A stretch of DNA of 64,000 bases, taken from the NCBI RefSeq assembly GCF_964340395.1, contig NC_135570.1:1526001-1590000 (forward strand), given 5' to 3'. Positions 28,251-41,586 of this stretch are shown here, one piece after another. How positions within the stretch are numbered: the stretch's first letter is position 1; each line of letters begins with the position of its first letter. Source of the stretch: Glandiceps talaboti. Lineage: Eukaryota > Hemichordata > Enteropneusta > Spengelidae. Under the pieces are notes generated by a model. It searched no databases. It had not been told where the DNA came from and worked only from the letters and a program-made list of their open reading frames with translations. A program made the position numbers and the translations under genes.

Positions 28251-28690
28251 TCACCTGTGGGTAAACGTCTTTTTTTGTAGCTGTATACATGACAAATCAA
28301 ATCTGATTTTTGGGTCCGCACACAAAAACCCAGTGCTCTCAACGGCGATCGCGAATCCAACCTATTGTGTACTGTTCATTGATAATGTTGACCATTGGTT
28401 AACATGTACAATGTTTAATTATTGGTATTTTAACAGCGTTCAGTGAAAATTGTGTTTGAATGAAAAATGATACCCTAGTTACAACTAGTACAGTTTTAAC
28501 ATGGTGACAGATTTAAAACCAAGCTTTCTTCCAAGATTTAAACTTCTCACTACACCACCTACAGATAATATTGACCACTAATTAACATATACAATGTCTT
28601 TTTATAAGTGATTGATCAATTATTAGTGAATACATCTTTGGTTATTTTTATGAAAGAACCCGTCCAAGTTACAACTAGTACAAGTTTAAA
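28251..28690. mobile_element. Dispersed repeat family 3, copy 2, partly duplicated
   Basis: Blocks CACCTGTGGGTAAAC, TTTTTGGGTCCGCACAC, GCGATCGCGAATCCAACC and GTTACAACTAGTACA match the other copies. The TTAACATRTACAATGT and GTTACAACTAGTACA blocks occur twice (near 28,410/28,585 and 28,478/28,668), so the right half is duplicated. Confidence 0.78.
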
Positions 28691-29246
28691 AACAAAACGT
28701 GTGGCGTCTACAGTTACAACACTAACAGCACTTCTTACATATGAAAGATTAGTCATAAAATCCAAACTTCCATTTGAAAGAATTAAAACATAACCTTAAT
28801 CATGAAAACATAAATAAAGATTAAAACCTCTTAATATACCCATACTACACCTGACGAGTTTTCTACTAATGCTCAAATTGGAGTAGTCTGTGCAGCGAAT
28901 ATGTTATCGAATTATACAGAAAAAATAAGTATAAACTAATTTGTGAGCATTGAAAGTATCATATTTTAGACATTCTTTGTCATTTTTGTATTAACAAAAG
29001 TCTGAAACAAAGATAGTTTGTTATTAGTATCCATTCTGTATTTCAATCACGTGGATAATACATGTACCCATGGAAACAATGACATGGTATAGTTCGTTTA
29101 GTTCCAGTAGATATTAGATCTCATACCAATCACTTATAATTTATCACATGTATTGGCTTAGTAGAAAACGCCTCATTTAGCAGATAAATCAGTAAAAATC
29201 CATAATCTAATACTTGGTGATAGAATTGAGGTGCCGATTATCAATG

Positions 29247-29371
<125 letters not shown>

Positions 29372-29750
29372 CGTTTACAAGTTTTGTTGGATAAGAATTT
29401 CTTTCCAGGAAATAACTTCAAAACTCAGTCCAACTACGTTTCTCTGGAAGACTGATTATAGAAAATGTTGAAAGCTTTCGAATTGAATCATTGAAGAAGG
29501 CTTGCCATCAGTCTATTGTTAGTAATTGAACTTGTTCGTTTATATATGTAGACATGCTATTTCTCTAAACCTTGGTATTATCACTCTGTATCTAAATATC
29601 CATTTCATAAGTTTACATAGATATCCAAAATCTGAAGAATAGTAGAAAGTTAATACGATCGCAAGTGCAAGACGTCAATTAAGATATTTCATTACTCGCA
29701 AGACGTAATGACCTCTTGGGGGCGTTATTTTATCGAAATGATTCTGTCTG

Positions 29751-29773
29751 TCTGTGTGTGTGTGTGTGTGTGT

Positions 29774-29856
<83 letters not shown>
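29751..29856. repeat. (TG)n-(TC)n compound microsatellite
   Basis: About 12 TG units then about 40 TC units. Confidence 0.98.
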
Positions 29857-29858
<2 letters not shown>

Positions 29859-31947
29859 AATGTAAATTGCAAATGTCGTAGTATAATCATGAACAAGATA
29901 CGTCACTCTTCCCGTAAGACTGGCGTATCGGAATATCGCTAAGTTATTCCAGAAATAATCGTAAAAAATTCATTTTAAAAATAACCTTGGCCACATTAAT
30001 GACAATGACATTGGGTTGTTCACATATATATCCTGTCAGTGGCTGCAAATAATGGCACGACACTTTAGCTACAAGTCTACTATATAACTTCAGTAGCCCG
30101 CTGATTTTTACATCTTGTTCAAAACATTAAGATTGTTCGACCAATTACGTCACCAGTGATAATTTGCATACCTAGTTTAGTGTATATAAATCACGTTATT
30201 CAAGACTTGCAAAGTTCAGAAAGTATTGAAACGGAAAGTTTAAGCGTGATAAAACCACAGTCCCTCCGTCATAGACACTAGATTATATAATATGTCTACA
30301 AAGTATCAATGTGACATAGACAGTGGGAGAGAATCTTAAACGATTATTACTAAGTGATCACAGTCGTTCAATTAGACGTAACCTCGCTCTTTGCAGTCTA
30401 TTCTATTTACCTTTAGCCTCATTTGAAACCGATCAACAGTTAAACTAATGAATATCCATACAGTGACGCAATATGGTCAACATCTAAAACACCGCAATCT
30501 TTGTCTTCAGTGAAATCCATTCAATGCAATTCCTTTCAACTCAGATGCAAAGCTTTACGCAGTCCTCATAGGAGGCGAATTTGTAAAGGTAGAGAGACGG
30601 TCAATGAAAGGTTGAGACCTTTTTCAAGGGGAAAGTTATATACATGTATATTGACTTATAGGGAACTCTTCAATCGTGAAGTATCTTCTTTTTTTTGCTG
30701 ATGGGAATGTACTTTACTCCCGTCACGTTAATGGCTTCATTATTGAAGTTCATATAATGTACTCTCTCGAGTAACTCTCCTCTGTTGGAATTAACCCGTT
30801 TTACTATCATTGAATTGACTGCGATCAAGCAAAGACAGCCAACAAATTCTGAGTAACAAAACAAACAATATCAACCAGCGAGCAACCATATTTGTCACCT
30901 TATTGCAATTTTGTATTGACAACTAAATATATAGCCATTTTGGTGAAAAGATAATAGTGATATAGTATATCTAGCTGTTGTGTACCTGGCCGTGATAATG
31001 GCTATATCATGTCAGAATTTCCAATTTGATTATTTAAAGTAATTAAATGAGTTACGGATATGCTTGAATGAGAAACAGCAATTTGTATTATTAACAAACA
31101 TTACCAATACAATACGTCAATAGTAACATTGGTGTGTTTTAAATATAGTTGATAGCACGGAAAACATTATTATCAAAAACTAATAAACTCATATTTCTTA
31201 ATTTTAGAGTTTAGACAAGAAGATCTTAGGCATGCGACAAAATAAGATTACGTGACATAGATTAAACTTAGGACAACAGGCGATATTAGATTTCATACTC
31301 CCTTGACGTTTCTTAGCAATAAACCACATGAGCTACAGCACACGACATGGTATCATAATCACTATTCACCGCCTATAATGGGGCAATTAATTTGTTGAAT
31401 AAATAGGATATCATGACGAGAAATTTAATCTCAAACAAATTCTTTCGTCAGCGTGAAAATTAGTTTGTTCAATATTTGATTAGAAGGGTGATGGAAATGT
31501 CAACCTTGACCTCAATTGTTAAAGGTTAAGGACATTGTCAATCTCAATGATATTTTAACGGAAAGTGACCTATCAAGTTTGTTTTCATTCTAAAATTAAT
31601 TGTGTATAGGGACAGCTGATACGCTACGTTTTACATATTCTTACGTACCATTACTAACAAGCAGTAAAATCTAGGAAATGTCAGAGAATTGATATTAATT
31701 TGTATATCCGTTAAATTATGTGAACATATTTGAGCATTATTTCATATTGAGTATTAAGTCAACAATAATTAAATGTTTTGATATTCCTTCCAAAGTGCTT
31801 TTCACATATTTTCTAATAGTATGTTGTTTAAACTCTTCGATCGTAGTACACCATGTCAAATGACTAGTAGCGTACAATCATTGCCTGGGTTATAGTTTGG
31901 GTTGTACGCTTAGTTTTGTCCTATTCAATGAAAATAGTTTGTGTATT
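29857..31947. other. No gene recognised
   Basis: Unique AT-rich sequence; short open frames without domains. Confidence 0.6.
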
Positions 31948-32127
31948 TGTTTAGTTTGTTTGTTTGTTTGTTTGGTTGTTTGGTTGTTTGGTTGGTTGGT
32001 TGGTTGGTTGGTTGGTTGGTTGGTTGTTGACTAGTTGGGCAGTTGGGAGAGTGGTTGGTTGGTTGGCTGCAATTGGTTCGATGTTTGGTCGAGCGGTCGA
32101 TTGGACGGTTATTTCTGAGCGATCGAT

Positions 32128-32202
<75 letters not shown>

Positions 32203-32317
32203 CGACTGACTGACTGACTGACTGACTGACTGACTGGTGACTGATTGGTTGGTTGGTTGGTTGGTTGATTGGTTGGTTGGTTAGTTGGTTGGTTGGTTGG
32301 GTTGGTTGGTTGGTTAG

Positions 32318-32410
<93 letters not shown>
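31948..32410. repeat. Mosaic of GTTT, GGTT, GATT and GACT tetranucleotide arrays
   Basis: About 460 bp in which GTTT, GGTT, GATT, GACT, GGTT and GATT blocks follow one another, each differing from the next by a single base. Two long GATT blocks lie at about 32,126-32,203 and 32,320-32,410. Confidence 0.97.
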
Positions 32411-32565
32411 CTATCGATTGATATTATCAGTCACAACCCATTAAGTATCAACACAGCAAAGTCCCAAAGATCAATGTCGACTCGTCAGCAATTAATTACA
32501 CACGTATTGTTCAATAAATTATGATTTGTCAAATACAACTAAAAATGAACAATTCTGCTAAAGGC

Positions 32566-32692
32566 TACAATTGTTATTACGTAACATGTATTGCAGTACA
32601 TTTGTTGTTACGTATCAGGTATTGCAGTACATTTATTGTTACATAACAGGTATTGCAGTACATTTATTGTTACGTAACAGGTATTGCAGTAC
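32566..32692. repeat. 31-bp tandem repeat, about four copies
   Basis: Copies of GTATTGCAGTACATTTATTG begin at 32,588, 32,619, 32,650 and 32,681. A partial copy precedes the first. Confidence 0.93.
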
Positions 32693-33174
32693 GACTATTT
32701 CACGACTTGTTCTTGCACGACGGGCTTGGTACATAACTAGTGACTGATCCGTCACATTTGAAATGAAACAGCGTTGATAATAATCTGTAAGTCCTGGAGT
32801 ACAGAGGGATAGGCGAGTTGAATATCAACACTATAGCCAACTAACCCCAAAGCCCAACAACTTCATCATTGATAGTCTGTTGTGTAGAAGACTGTCTTTT
32901 GTAAGATTTCAGCAGCTTGAGGGTATTGTCTCTAGAACGTGAAGACTTACAACTGTTTAGCTGTAGGGAAGAATGAAAGTTTTACCCACCAAGTAGCGAT
33001 TATGCAAATATTCGTAAAATGGTGTGGCTAACAGCCTGAATCATTATTTTAACGTATTCTTAGCCTCAAAGCGCCTCCTCCCATCTCTCGCTGTCATCGT
33101 AAGATTATTCATGTAGTGTCGAGGGGTTTGATACAGTGGACATATAAATAGCGTTTGACCAAGTGATAATCTTC

Positions 33175-33260
33175 GACCAAACTGTACCAAATTGTGCCAA
33201 ACTGTACCAAATTGTACCAAACTGTACCAAATTGAACCAAACCCTACCAAATTGTACTAT
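33175..33260. repeat. 20-bp tandem repeat (two 10-bp half-units)
   Basis: ACCAAACTGT and ACCAAATTGT alternate about four times. The tyrosine/glutamine-like open frames over it follow from the repeat. Confidence 0.9.
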
Positions 33261-34324
33261 ACAGACTTTCTATTATATGAATCTTTGTATTGGAACTATT
33301 GGTGAAAGACTCATGAAAAGGTCACTACAATCGGCAACATTTGAGGCGATACTTCAATAGTTTAAAAGACTTCATTTTCGAGATTACACAGTGACTCTAG
33401 ATTTACCCCTCAAAATGTGTCAACGTAAATTCTCTTCCAGTCTTCTCTTGTATAATTTTCTACATAAAAAACAACGTTGATGTGGTAGACCTTGTCTAAC
33501 ATGGTCATTTTCATATTCCAGGGAGATACACACAAGGATCAGAATGTCCTTATTGAAAACCCTCCAGAGTAAGGAAGTGGTATCATGTTAAAAGTCTGGC
33601 AAGAAAAGGTTTCCTTAAAAGCTGCTCATTGTGAAATTTAAGATAAACAATAGCTTGAACCAGGCTCTTTTAATCTACCAAAAATACTGATCATTCTGTG
33701 GGTGTTTTTATTTAAGTTCAGCAGCAATTATTGAATGTTTTACTCTCTTTTATCTCAACCCTTTAATTATACGAACGTTCAGTGAAACAGTTCAATAAAA
33801 ATAAATACATGACTGAATTTATTTTAATTAATTATATAGAGAGACAAAGAAAATATTAACTTACCTGTACCAAAGTATCTAAGGAAGTCGAGTTGCTATA
33901 ATTTAAATGTCGTTTGCTTCTTGTGTAATGTCGAAAACTGTTGAGTTCAAATCACCAGATTGCTATTTCTGTGGACATTCAACAACATAGTGGTGACATC
34001 TGCTGAACAGCTTGGACGATCAGCCGTAGTGATAGGATTGTTCACTCAAGTAGCTTGTTAATATGGCTGTTTACTTAACATGTCTCCCTAACCTTGTGAT
34101 TATTAGATTCCCCGTAGATTTGAACTAAGACTTCGATTTACAGTAGAAATGTACGTAATTGGTGCCAGTAGTGACGCTTTACTTGAAATAAAAATATATA
34201 CGCGCTGGTAGTTGAGATGGAAAATGTAATATGGCTTCGAAATGTAAATAATGGATAAACAAATCAATGGATCTATACAACTGTAAGTGTACCTATTCTA
34301 CTTAAACTAGTTTGTACAGGAAGA
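33261..34324. other. No gene recognised
   Basis: Unique sequence between tandem repeats; nothing supported. Confidence 0.6.
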
Positions 34325-34483
34325 CCTACCTATGTACATACCTACCTACTTACATACCTACTTACCTACTTACCTACCTACCTACCTACCTACCTACATA
34401 CATACATACATACATACATACATACATACATACATACATACATACATACATACATACATACATACATACATACATACATACAT

Positions 34484-34518
<35 letters not shown>

Positions 34519-34697
34519 TACATACATACATACATACATACATACATACATACATACATACATACATACATACATACACACATACATACATCCTACATAC
34601 ATACCTACCTACCTACCTACCTACCTACCTACCTACATACATACCTACATACATACCTACATACCTACATACATACATACATACATACATACATACA

Positions 34698-34728
<31 letters not shown>

Positions 34729-34998
34729 CAAAAATACATACAAAATGTACATACATACATACATACATACATACATACATACATACATACATACATACAT
34801 ACATACATACATACATACATACATACATACATACATACATACATACATACATACATACATACATACATACATACATACATACATACACACATACATACAT
34901 CCTACATACATACCTACCTACCTACCTACCTACATACATACCTACATACATACATACATACATACATACATACATACATACATACATACATACATACA

Positions 34999-35030
<32 letters not shown>
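34325..35030. repeat. 700-bp (CATA)n/(CCTA)n array with internal duplication
   Basis: CCTA and CATA units with one CA run. The irregular block ACATACATCCTACATACATA occurs twice, 309 bp apart (near 34,591 and 34,900), each time followed by CCTA units. The very long Tyr-Ile-His-Thr open frames here are repeat artefacts. Confidence 0.98.
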
Positions 35031-35033
<3 letters not shown>

Positions 35034-35177
35034 TGTATGTACTAAGGATTTACCATGATAATGCAATTGTTCGGATCATTTCTGTCAAACTTGTTCGTAA
35101 AGCTGTCATGGTTCAGGGATCCTCATTATGTATTCATAATTTTTTTTATATCGAGAACACTTTATTGTTGCAGTTAC

Positions 35178-35276
35178 AGGATGGATGGATGGGTGGGTGG
35201 ATGAATGGCTGGATGGTAGGTAGTTGGGTAGCAAGGTGGGTAGATGGATAGAGAGGTAGGTGGGTGGGTGGGTGGG
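35178..35276. repeat. GGAT/GGTG/GGTA-type degenerate tetranucleotide repeat
   Basis: G-rich tetranucleotides, imperfect, over about 100 bp. Confidence 0.85.
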
Positions 35277-38200
35277 TAAATATGTATTTTTTACTGATCA
35301 AATGCTAACCAAAAGTAGCGGTAATTCAGAATAAGTGGAATTGAAGCATACTAAATTGACATCAAGATCTGGGACAACACATACCTTTAATGACGTTAGG
35401 GTTCGAGTACGCAATGCATATAGTTCTTTGACCCTAGCTATACCAGATCAGACGGTGATAGTTCCAATTCATAACTATTATGAACTTAGTTCAATCCTTA
35501 ACATAAAACTCGAATAGATGTAACAAAGAGAAACGCTCTAAGTTGAAGATATATCTCTGGTGTAGAATTGCACATACTCGTCACTATAGAGTACAATAAA
35601 CTGTCAACTTGAATGTTTTCTATATGTTATTAATGGTCGTGGAACGTTTAATGTTTAAGTGTTCATATAATAGTGGTATACTGATGGTCCACATGCTTAT
35701 CAAATATACATATTCCGTAACCCTTAATGTCTAATATTGAATGGAATATTTATTACAAAATATCTAATCACAGTATGATGAATTCAATTTGATGATTAGT
35801 GTAGCCCATTTAATTAACCTTAATTGGTGTAAATTGTTCAATGAAATCTATTTATTGCAATGTAATTTACTCTGTAACAATGGCCCTGCTCATTTTAACA
35901 TTCTGGTGTGGCAATCGATATAAATCTCTCTCTACCCCACCATTTTATTCCGACAGTAATTGACTGTGTAATTTCCTGATCGAATCGACAGTAGGTCTGA
36001 TGATACCACATTAAATAACTTACAGCCTTCATCCCGGCATAATCTACGTTTATACCGATATATGTCAATATAAATAACCCCAGAAAGACACAACAATCGT
36101 TCAACAGTACTGAACAATGTTTCAAGAGATTGAACTTTCTAGAGAACAGAGGTGTTGATATACATGGGACAACCTTTCAGATATTTTGTGGTAATATATA
36201 CACCCATAACTGATGACATTCAGTTTGTTTCACTATAAATGTAAGAAAGAAATCCCCTCCCTGGAATACGACATTGTGCTTGTGTAATACACAGTTTCAT
36301 GAATATACATGTATTTTAATCCGCTAGGGAACTGAATAAAAACGTGTCTGCATTTTTCATTTAAACTTATATTGGAAAGTTTCATCTAATTTATAGTGTG
36401 TCTAGTATTATAAACATATATCATAAACTCCTTTAATTTAGGTGAATATTAAGTATAAAATAATACACCGATTATATTTCAAATTTTGAAAATATCAATA
36501 TAATTCTCGACTAGAATGATACAAAAAATATACACCTATAAATACCAAAATATGAAAACAAGTCATTAGGGGTCACAATATACTAAATCATTAACAAATG
36601 GTTGCACAAATCAAACACTTTTATAATAAATAATATTGCTAACAGAAAAGCGCCCTCTCGTGATGATTTTGTAAGAATATCTGGTTTCTGTTATAGCAAT
36701 CGCTTTTCGTCAGCGTATTTTTAATTGTAAAGTTATCCGGTAGTCTTATCGTCGAAGTGTTCTGCAAGGTTGTCACGTGACTATATTTGAATCGGAAAGT
36801 CAAAGAAAGTCATTAATCTTTAAACCTATAGCCATATTTTTAACATCCCTAACACGTACACCTTCCTCACATGTAATGATCCAACACGTGACATGTGTTT
36901 CCTTTTCAAATATCAGTGATGAAGTGTGTACGTGTATCGTGATTTATCAACTTTCTACACAAGCCATTCTGTATTAACAGTGATGACGAATCCATTTATT
37001 GTCACAAATTTTACAGAAAATCAATTAGGAAGGTAGGAAATGAGAAATTAATGAGGTGTTTGAGGACAATTTGCCACTTACAAGTAGTTAAAAGGAGTAA
37101 CATAGAAGCTACTCTACGTTATACTGTTACAGAAATCAATACAAATCGATATATATAAGGAGAAATTGATGACAATGATGTATGGCGTGTTTTTATAACA
37201 AGCATCACTACCACATATCAATAATCAATTAATGTAACACATCCTGTATTTGGCGATGATGACATAATTGATATTGTCATTACAACACACATTCAGTCAT
37301 TTGTAATGACTTAGCTTTATAAAATGACAACACACGGTAAGCTTATATGGTTCAATGTTACATCGAGAGAGAGAGGGAGGGAGAGAGAGTGGGGAGGGAG
37401 TGGGAGAGGGATTATCAGATATTAGATATTATCATTGATTATTTGCATTGACACGGAAATGACATAGTAATTGTCAATATAATCACAGCTTACGTCCCCT
37501 GTATCTCTCTCTAATGAAGCTAGGGTAGTATTATAAGTTACTATTTCCCGTATACCCCCCCCCCTCACAAAGAGCTGAGGTCCTGTTTCATCATCCCTCA
37601 CTTGTAGATATTGTCTTTACTGTATTAATGAAGAGTATTATGTACACCAGAGTTCATGCCTTATAGCCACTGTATATTGGAAAAGAGATATGTAAGTGTG
37701 CCTTGAATTACAACATTAACACATTGTTTAAATCATAAGATAAAACAAGTACAGACTAAAACAAAGACTACATTTTAATATAATTTAACGAAATGGTTTT
37801 TGTTGAAGGCACTCCTTTTTTGCATATATTAAGTGATCGTAAGCTATCGTAACTTTCAAGCACAGATGAACATTTAATACAAGCTACAAACAAATGTTGT
37901 TTCGCTGTCTGCTTTCTGTGAGTAAGTTGTCCTTCGATTCATGAATGTGTCTTTCTTCGTTTTGTTAGGGAGATTCAACAACTTCTTTCAAATTGTGTCA
38001 AATACTAACCAATAGTATACACACTGAAACAGCATGGTGAACACATTTCTTGTGACATCTGTTGAACAGATCTCCAAACACCGTGTTATATGTTTAAATT
38101 GATGTTTGTTTGCCATTCAGTAATTGGTACAAATATCACAACATGTGTCCACCATACTACTTGTTCTTCCAGCTTACAGTCCATCGAATCACGGTTTGAT

Positions 38201-39328
38201 AAAGGTCGGTTGTAAATATTGCAAATGTGTTTATACCCTCAAGTAACCGTTTCATGATAGACGTAAACAAAATTAGAAGTTCTGCGGTCGGCAATGAATT
38301 AATATTGTGGGTTGAGGAATGTTGTGAAAACTCAAAGTCGACAATGTAGTTTGATTTCATTCCACATCATCTATAAATGTGTGTATCTTCATTGGCATCA
38401 TATAACCATTACGAATTAATGCTACGTTGATCAGTCGATTATTACCTCTCACATTCCCCTTTCTTTTTCGTGTGATTTCAAACTAGTACGTCCCAATCAA
38501 TCTTCTTTAAGTTCATAATTCAATGCATGTGTCCCGCACTTGGCACATACAGACAGACTCTTTCACTTTCCAAAGTGATAAGTGTGTTTCGATAAATGCT
38601 CCCTTTATTTGTGTTAACGAGGATTATTGATTCTGTATGATGTAGTGACTCGATTAGTTGCCCTGTTGATGAAGTAACGTGATTATGTCTGCAACACATG
38701 TGTACAGTATGAAGTGACACAATTTCTGCTACGGAACCTCCCAAAATTGGCAGCAGTCATCTTCAGGACGAATTAATTAGAAAAGTGCATATAACCTGCC
38801 CGTGACCTGTACATATATAAACAGCCTGTCGACACTGAGATATTCATTACCATGACAACCATTGTTTTAGAGCCCATTTGACGCGTATATGCATACAAAC
38901 ATGACCAAAATGTGTAGACTGCTTCCCCGTCCCATTCTCACCACTGAGGGCTCTTTCTCTTAGCGATGAGAATGGGAAGGGAATCTGCTCCACAAACTTT
39001 GTAGTAACTCATATTATATTATGTTTCTTACATGTATTGTGCCACTTCACATTTAATAACGACAGTCGGTTTATGCTTTTACTTTAGTATATTACGTTAT
39101 ATATATCAGTTTTTTTTGGGGGGAAAGCACAGAGAAATGTGATAATGTTTATGAGAAAGTTTTATTCAAAGATTTAAAAACAAATATGAACAGCACTGTG
39201 TTAAAAACCTTAAATAATGAATCACGAACTGAAACCTGATACAAAATTGACCCGAGTAGCCCCTAACTTACACTCTATACTGAAAATGATAAACACATAG
39301 ACACATAAGTATACATGTATACATATAT
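35277..39328. other. No gene recognised
   Basis: About 4 kb of AT-rich sequence with a short GA/GGGA run near 37,362-37,410. No exon recognised; the transporter's missing last exon was looked for here without success. Confidence 0.55.
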
Positions 39329-39411
39329 GTGTCTGTGTCTGTGTCTGTGTCTGTGTCTGTGTCTGTGTCTGTGTGTGTCTGTGTCTATGTGGGTGGGTGA
39401 GTGAGTGAGTG

Positions 39412-39461
<50 letters not shown>

Positions 39462-39475
39462 TGTCTGTATGTATG
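39329..39475. repeat. (GTGTCT)n and (GT)n microsatellites
   Basis: About eight GTGTCT units, then GGGTGAGT units, about 24 GT units and a short GTAT run up to the SINE edge. Confidence 0.96.
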
Positions 39476-39477
39476 TA

Positions 39478-39797
39478 TAATAATAATATTAATGTTGGGT
39501 TCTCATATAGCGCTTTCACAGTCCGTGCTCAAAGCGCTTTACAATTATTACCCCTGGCTCGAATCAGAACGGCACAACGGCCTTTTAGTCTTCCTCAACT
39601 CCCCGGGGAGCATACAATCCATTGCAGCCATTTAAGCGCATAGGATTAAAGCCTTCACATTGCAACCTACATCCTACCAGGTCTCCAATTATACAGCTGG
39701 GTTGACTGAGGCACAGTCGTGGTTCAAATCTTGCCCAAGGACTTTAGCCACTCAGAATCAAACAGCAGGCAGCGACGGGGCTCGAACCTGCAACCTG
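39478..39797 (-). mobile_element. SINE, near full-length, tRNA head truncated
   Basis: Read on the minus strand it has a Pol III B-box-like GGTTCGAGCCC at 39,788-39,778 and a central core with CCTTGGGCAAGA and GCCTCAGTCAACCCAGCTGT. It ends with GGCCGTTGTGCCG, GAAAGCGCTATAT and a TTA-rich tail. No A box is present upstream, so the head is cut. Both edges abut GTAT repeats. The core resembles those shared by many metazoan SINEs (Deu/Meta type); I cannot assign it exactly. Confidence 0.85.
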
Positions 39798-39922
39798 TTT
39801 GTTTGTATGTATGTATGTATGTATGTATGTATGTATGTATGTATGTATGTATGTATGTATGTATGTATGTATGTATGTATGTATGTATGTATGTATGTAT
39901 GTATGTATGTATGTATGTATGT
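39798..39922. repeat. (GTAT)n array abutting the SINE
   Basis: About 30 GTAT units starting at the truncated SINE head. Cys-Met-Tyr-Val open frames here are artefacts. Confidence 0.97.
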
Positions 39923-41340
39923 GTAGTACATGTGTCTGTCTATGTCTGTGTCTGTGTGGGTGGTGTGTCTGTATGTATGTGTATTTATGTACATTTTGTA
40001 TATAGAGATATGTGTATGCCTGTTTTTCTCAGTGTGTGTACCGTTGAGGGCGTATTTGTGTTGTGTGTACATATGTATATAAAGATTAACAATTCAATTA
40101 TAATCCAATTAATTGAGATACTCTTGATTTCATAATAATAGATTCGACGTTATAGAAATGACACACTACTATTCACTGCGTTAACTCCTATTGTCCTCAT
40201 CAAATATTTGCATATGAATTTCCTATATACTTATCTATTCACATTATCTTATTATGAAAACAACTTATGGTATGCAAATTAGTCATTCAGTATGTATATA
40301 CATATAATTCAATCCGACCTAATATCTACGTACGTGCCTTTAGATGGCTTCTAATATTTCTATTGCATGTATAGAATTGTGTGCCACTTTGTAATATATC
40401 CCATAATATCAAAAAGTTGATGAAATGTTAAATTCTGGTTTCACTGATTTATATGAAACCAACAAATTTTGCAGAGATGAATACCTTGCAAAGTCACAGT
40501 TTATTTAGTTACTTTACTGATGCCCCACTCTACGGATTGAGTGAGTGACTGACTGACTGACTGGCTGGCTGACTGACTCTTGAAGTTCTCTCGCATCACC
40601 AATATTGATTGGATAATGCCCACCTATAAGTGATATTTAAGAGACTGAATGTCAACGATAACAGTTTCGTTACCATAACAACCGATATTTACTTTTTTAT
40701 CGCAGAACCCCTTTTCTCCACAACATTTTTCACGGGGCTACTATCATTACTTTGATCAACAGTAATAGTAGCCCGTAGATAAATATTTATAGTTTATTTA
40801 TTGAAATAACATTACTTGCAAAAACGATAATCCTTGTAAATGTAGGCAATTTGTGGAGAAAAAAAACTTCCCAAATAACAGCCAATCATGAAGCTGTATT
40901 CGTATGGCCAATACATTCAGATAAGGTGTTGACAAGTAAAGAAGAATAGACACTTTAGATAGAGTAGTATTACTTTAGTTTGGGTATTCATAACTGCATG
41001 GGAAAATTGGAATGTCTGTGCAAAGTTTGTGACGTCATATATCGCACTTTTGAGGATGTCTTTTGCATGTACAAGGCGTTATGCAACTTCACACTTTCCA
41101 AAGGACATTTGGGTTATGCTTGTACTTTACGTACACTATATGTATGTCAAATAACAATTGCCCGTTCACTCTGAACGTATATGTTAATTCTCAAGAAAGT
41201 TTTGATTTGACTACAACTTTGTCCAGCATGTGTAGTCGGGTCAGACAGTTTATCATTCTAAGCAGAAAACATGGAAAAATCAACATGGAATGTTCTTAAA
41301 TATTAAAAATTATCAATGCAATAATGAACTAGGGAAATGG
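39923..41340. other. No gene recognised
   Basis: Unique sequence with a short GACT run near 40,545. No exon recognised. Confidence 0.55.
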
Positions 41341-41586
41341 TTAAAATGGCACGAGCTGAGTTTATAAACCTTCGTGCATAAAATCTCGATAAAACTATTT
41401 TTTGATACGCATAATAAATTACGTCATCGTTTCGTTTATGAGTTATATTTTAATATCCGGTTTGAGTTCAGGCAATCGCAAGTGATGGTTACGTATGCTT
41501 CAGTGGATAGAATACTACAAGTGACTTTTAAATACACAGCATAAATCTCGCCAAAAAATGTATAAACTCAGCTTGTGCCCCTTTAA
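41341..41586. mobile_element. TTAA-flanked MITE-like element, family 1, intact copy
   Basis: 26-bp terminal inverted repeats, 23 of 26 positions identical, at 41,341-41,366 and 41,561-41,586. The shared inner part is AGCTGAGTTTATA. TTAA at each edge fits a piggyBac-type target duplication. 246 bp, no coding capacity. Confidence 0.88.

Noticed and set aside
34312-35251. 248-codon and other long Tyr-Ile-His-Thr open frames
   Set aside because: They are produced by CATA/CCTA repeats; every frame of such an array stays open and the composition is purely periodic.
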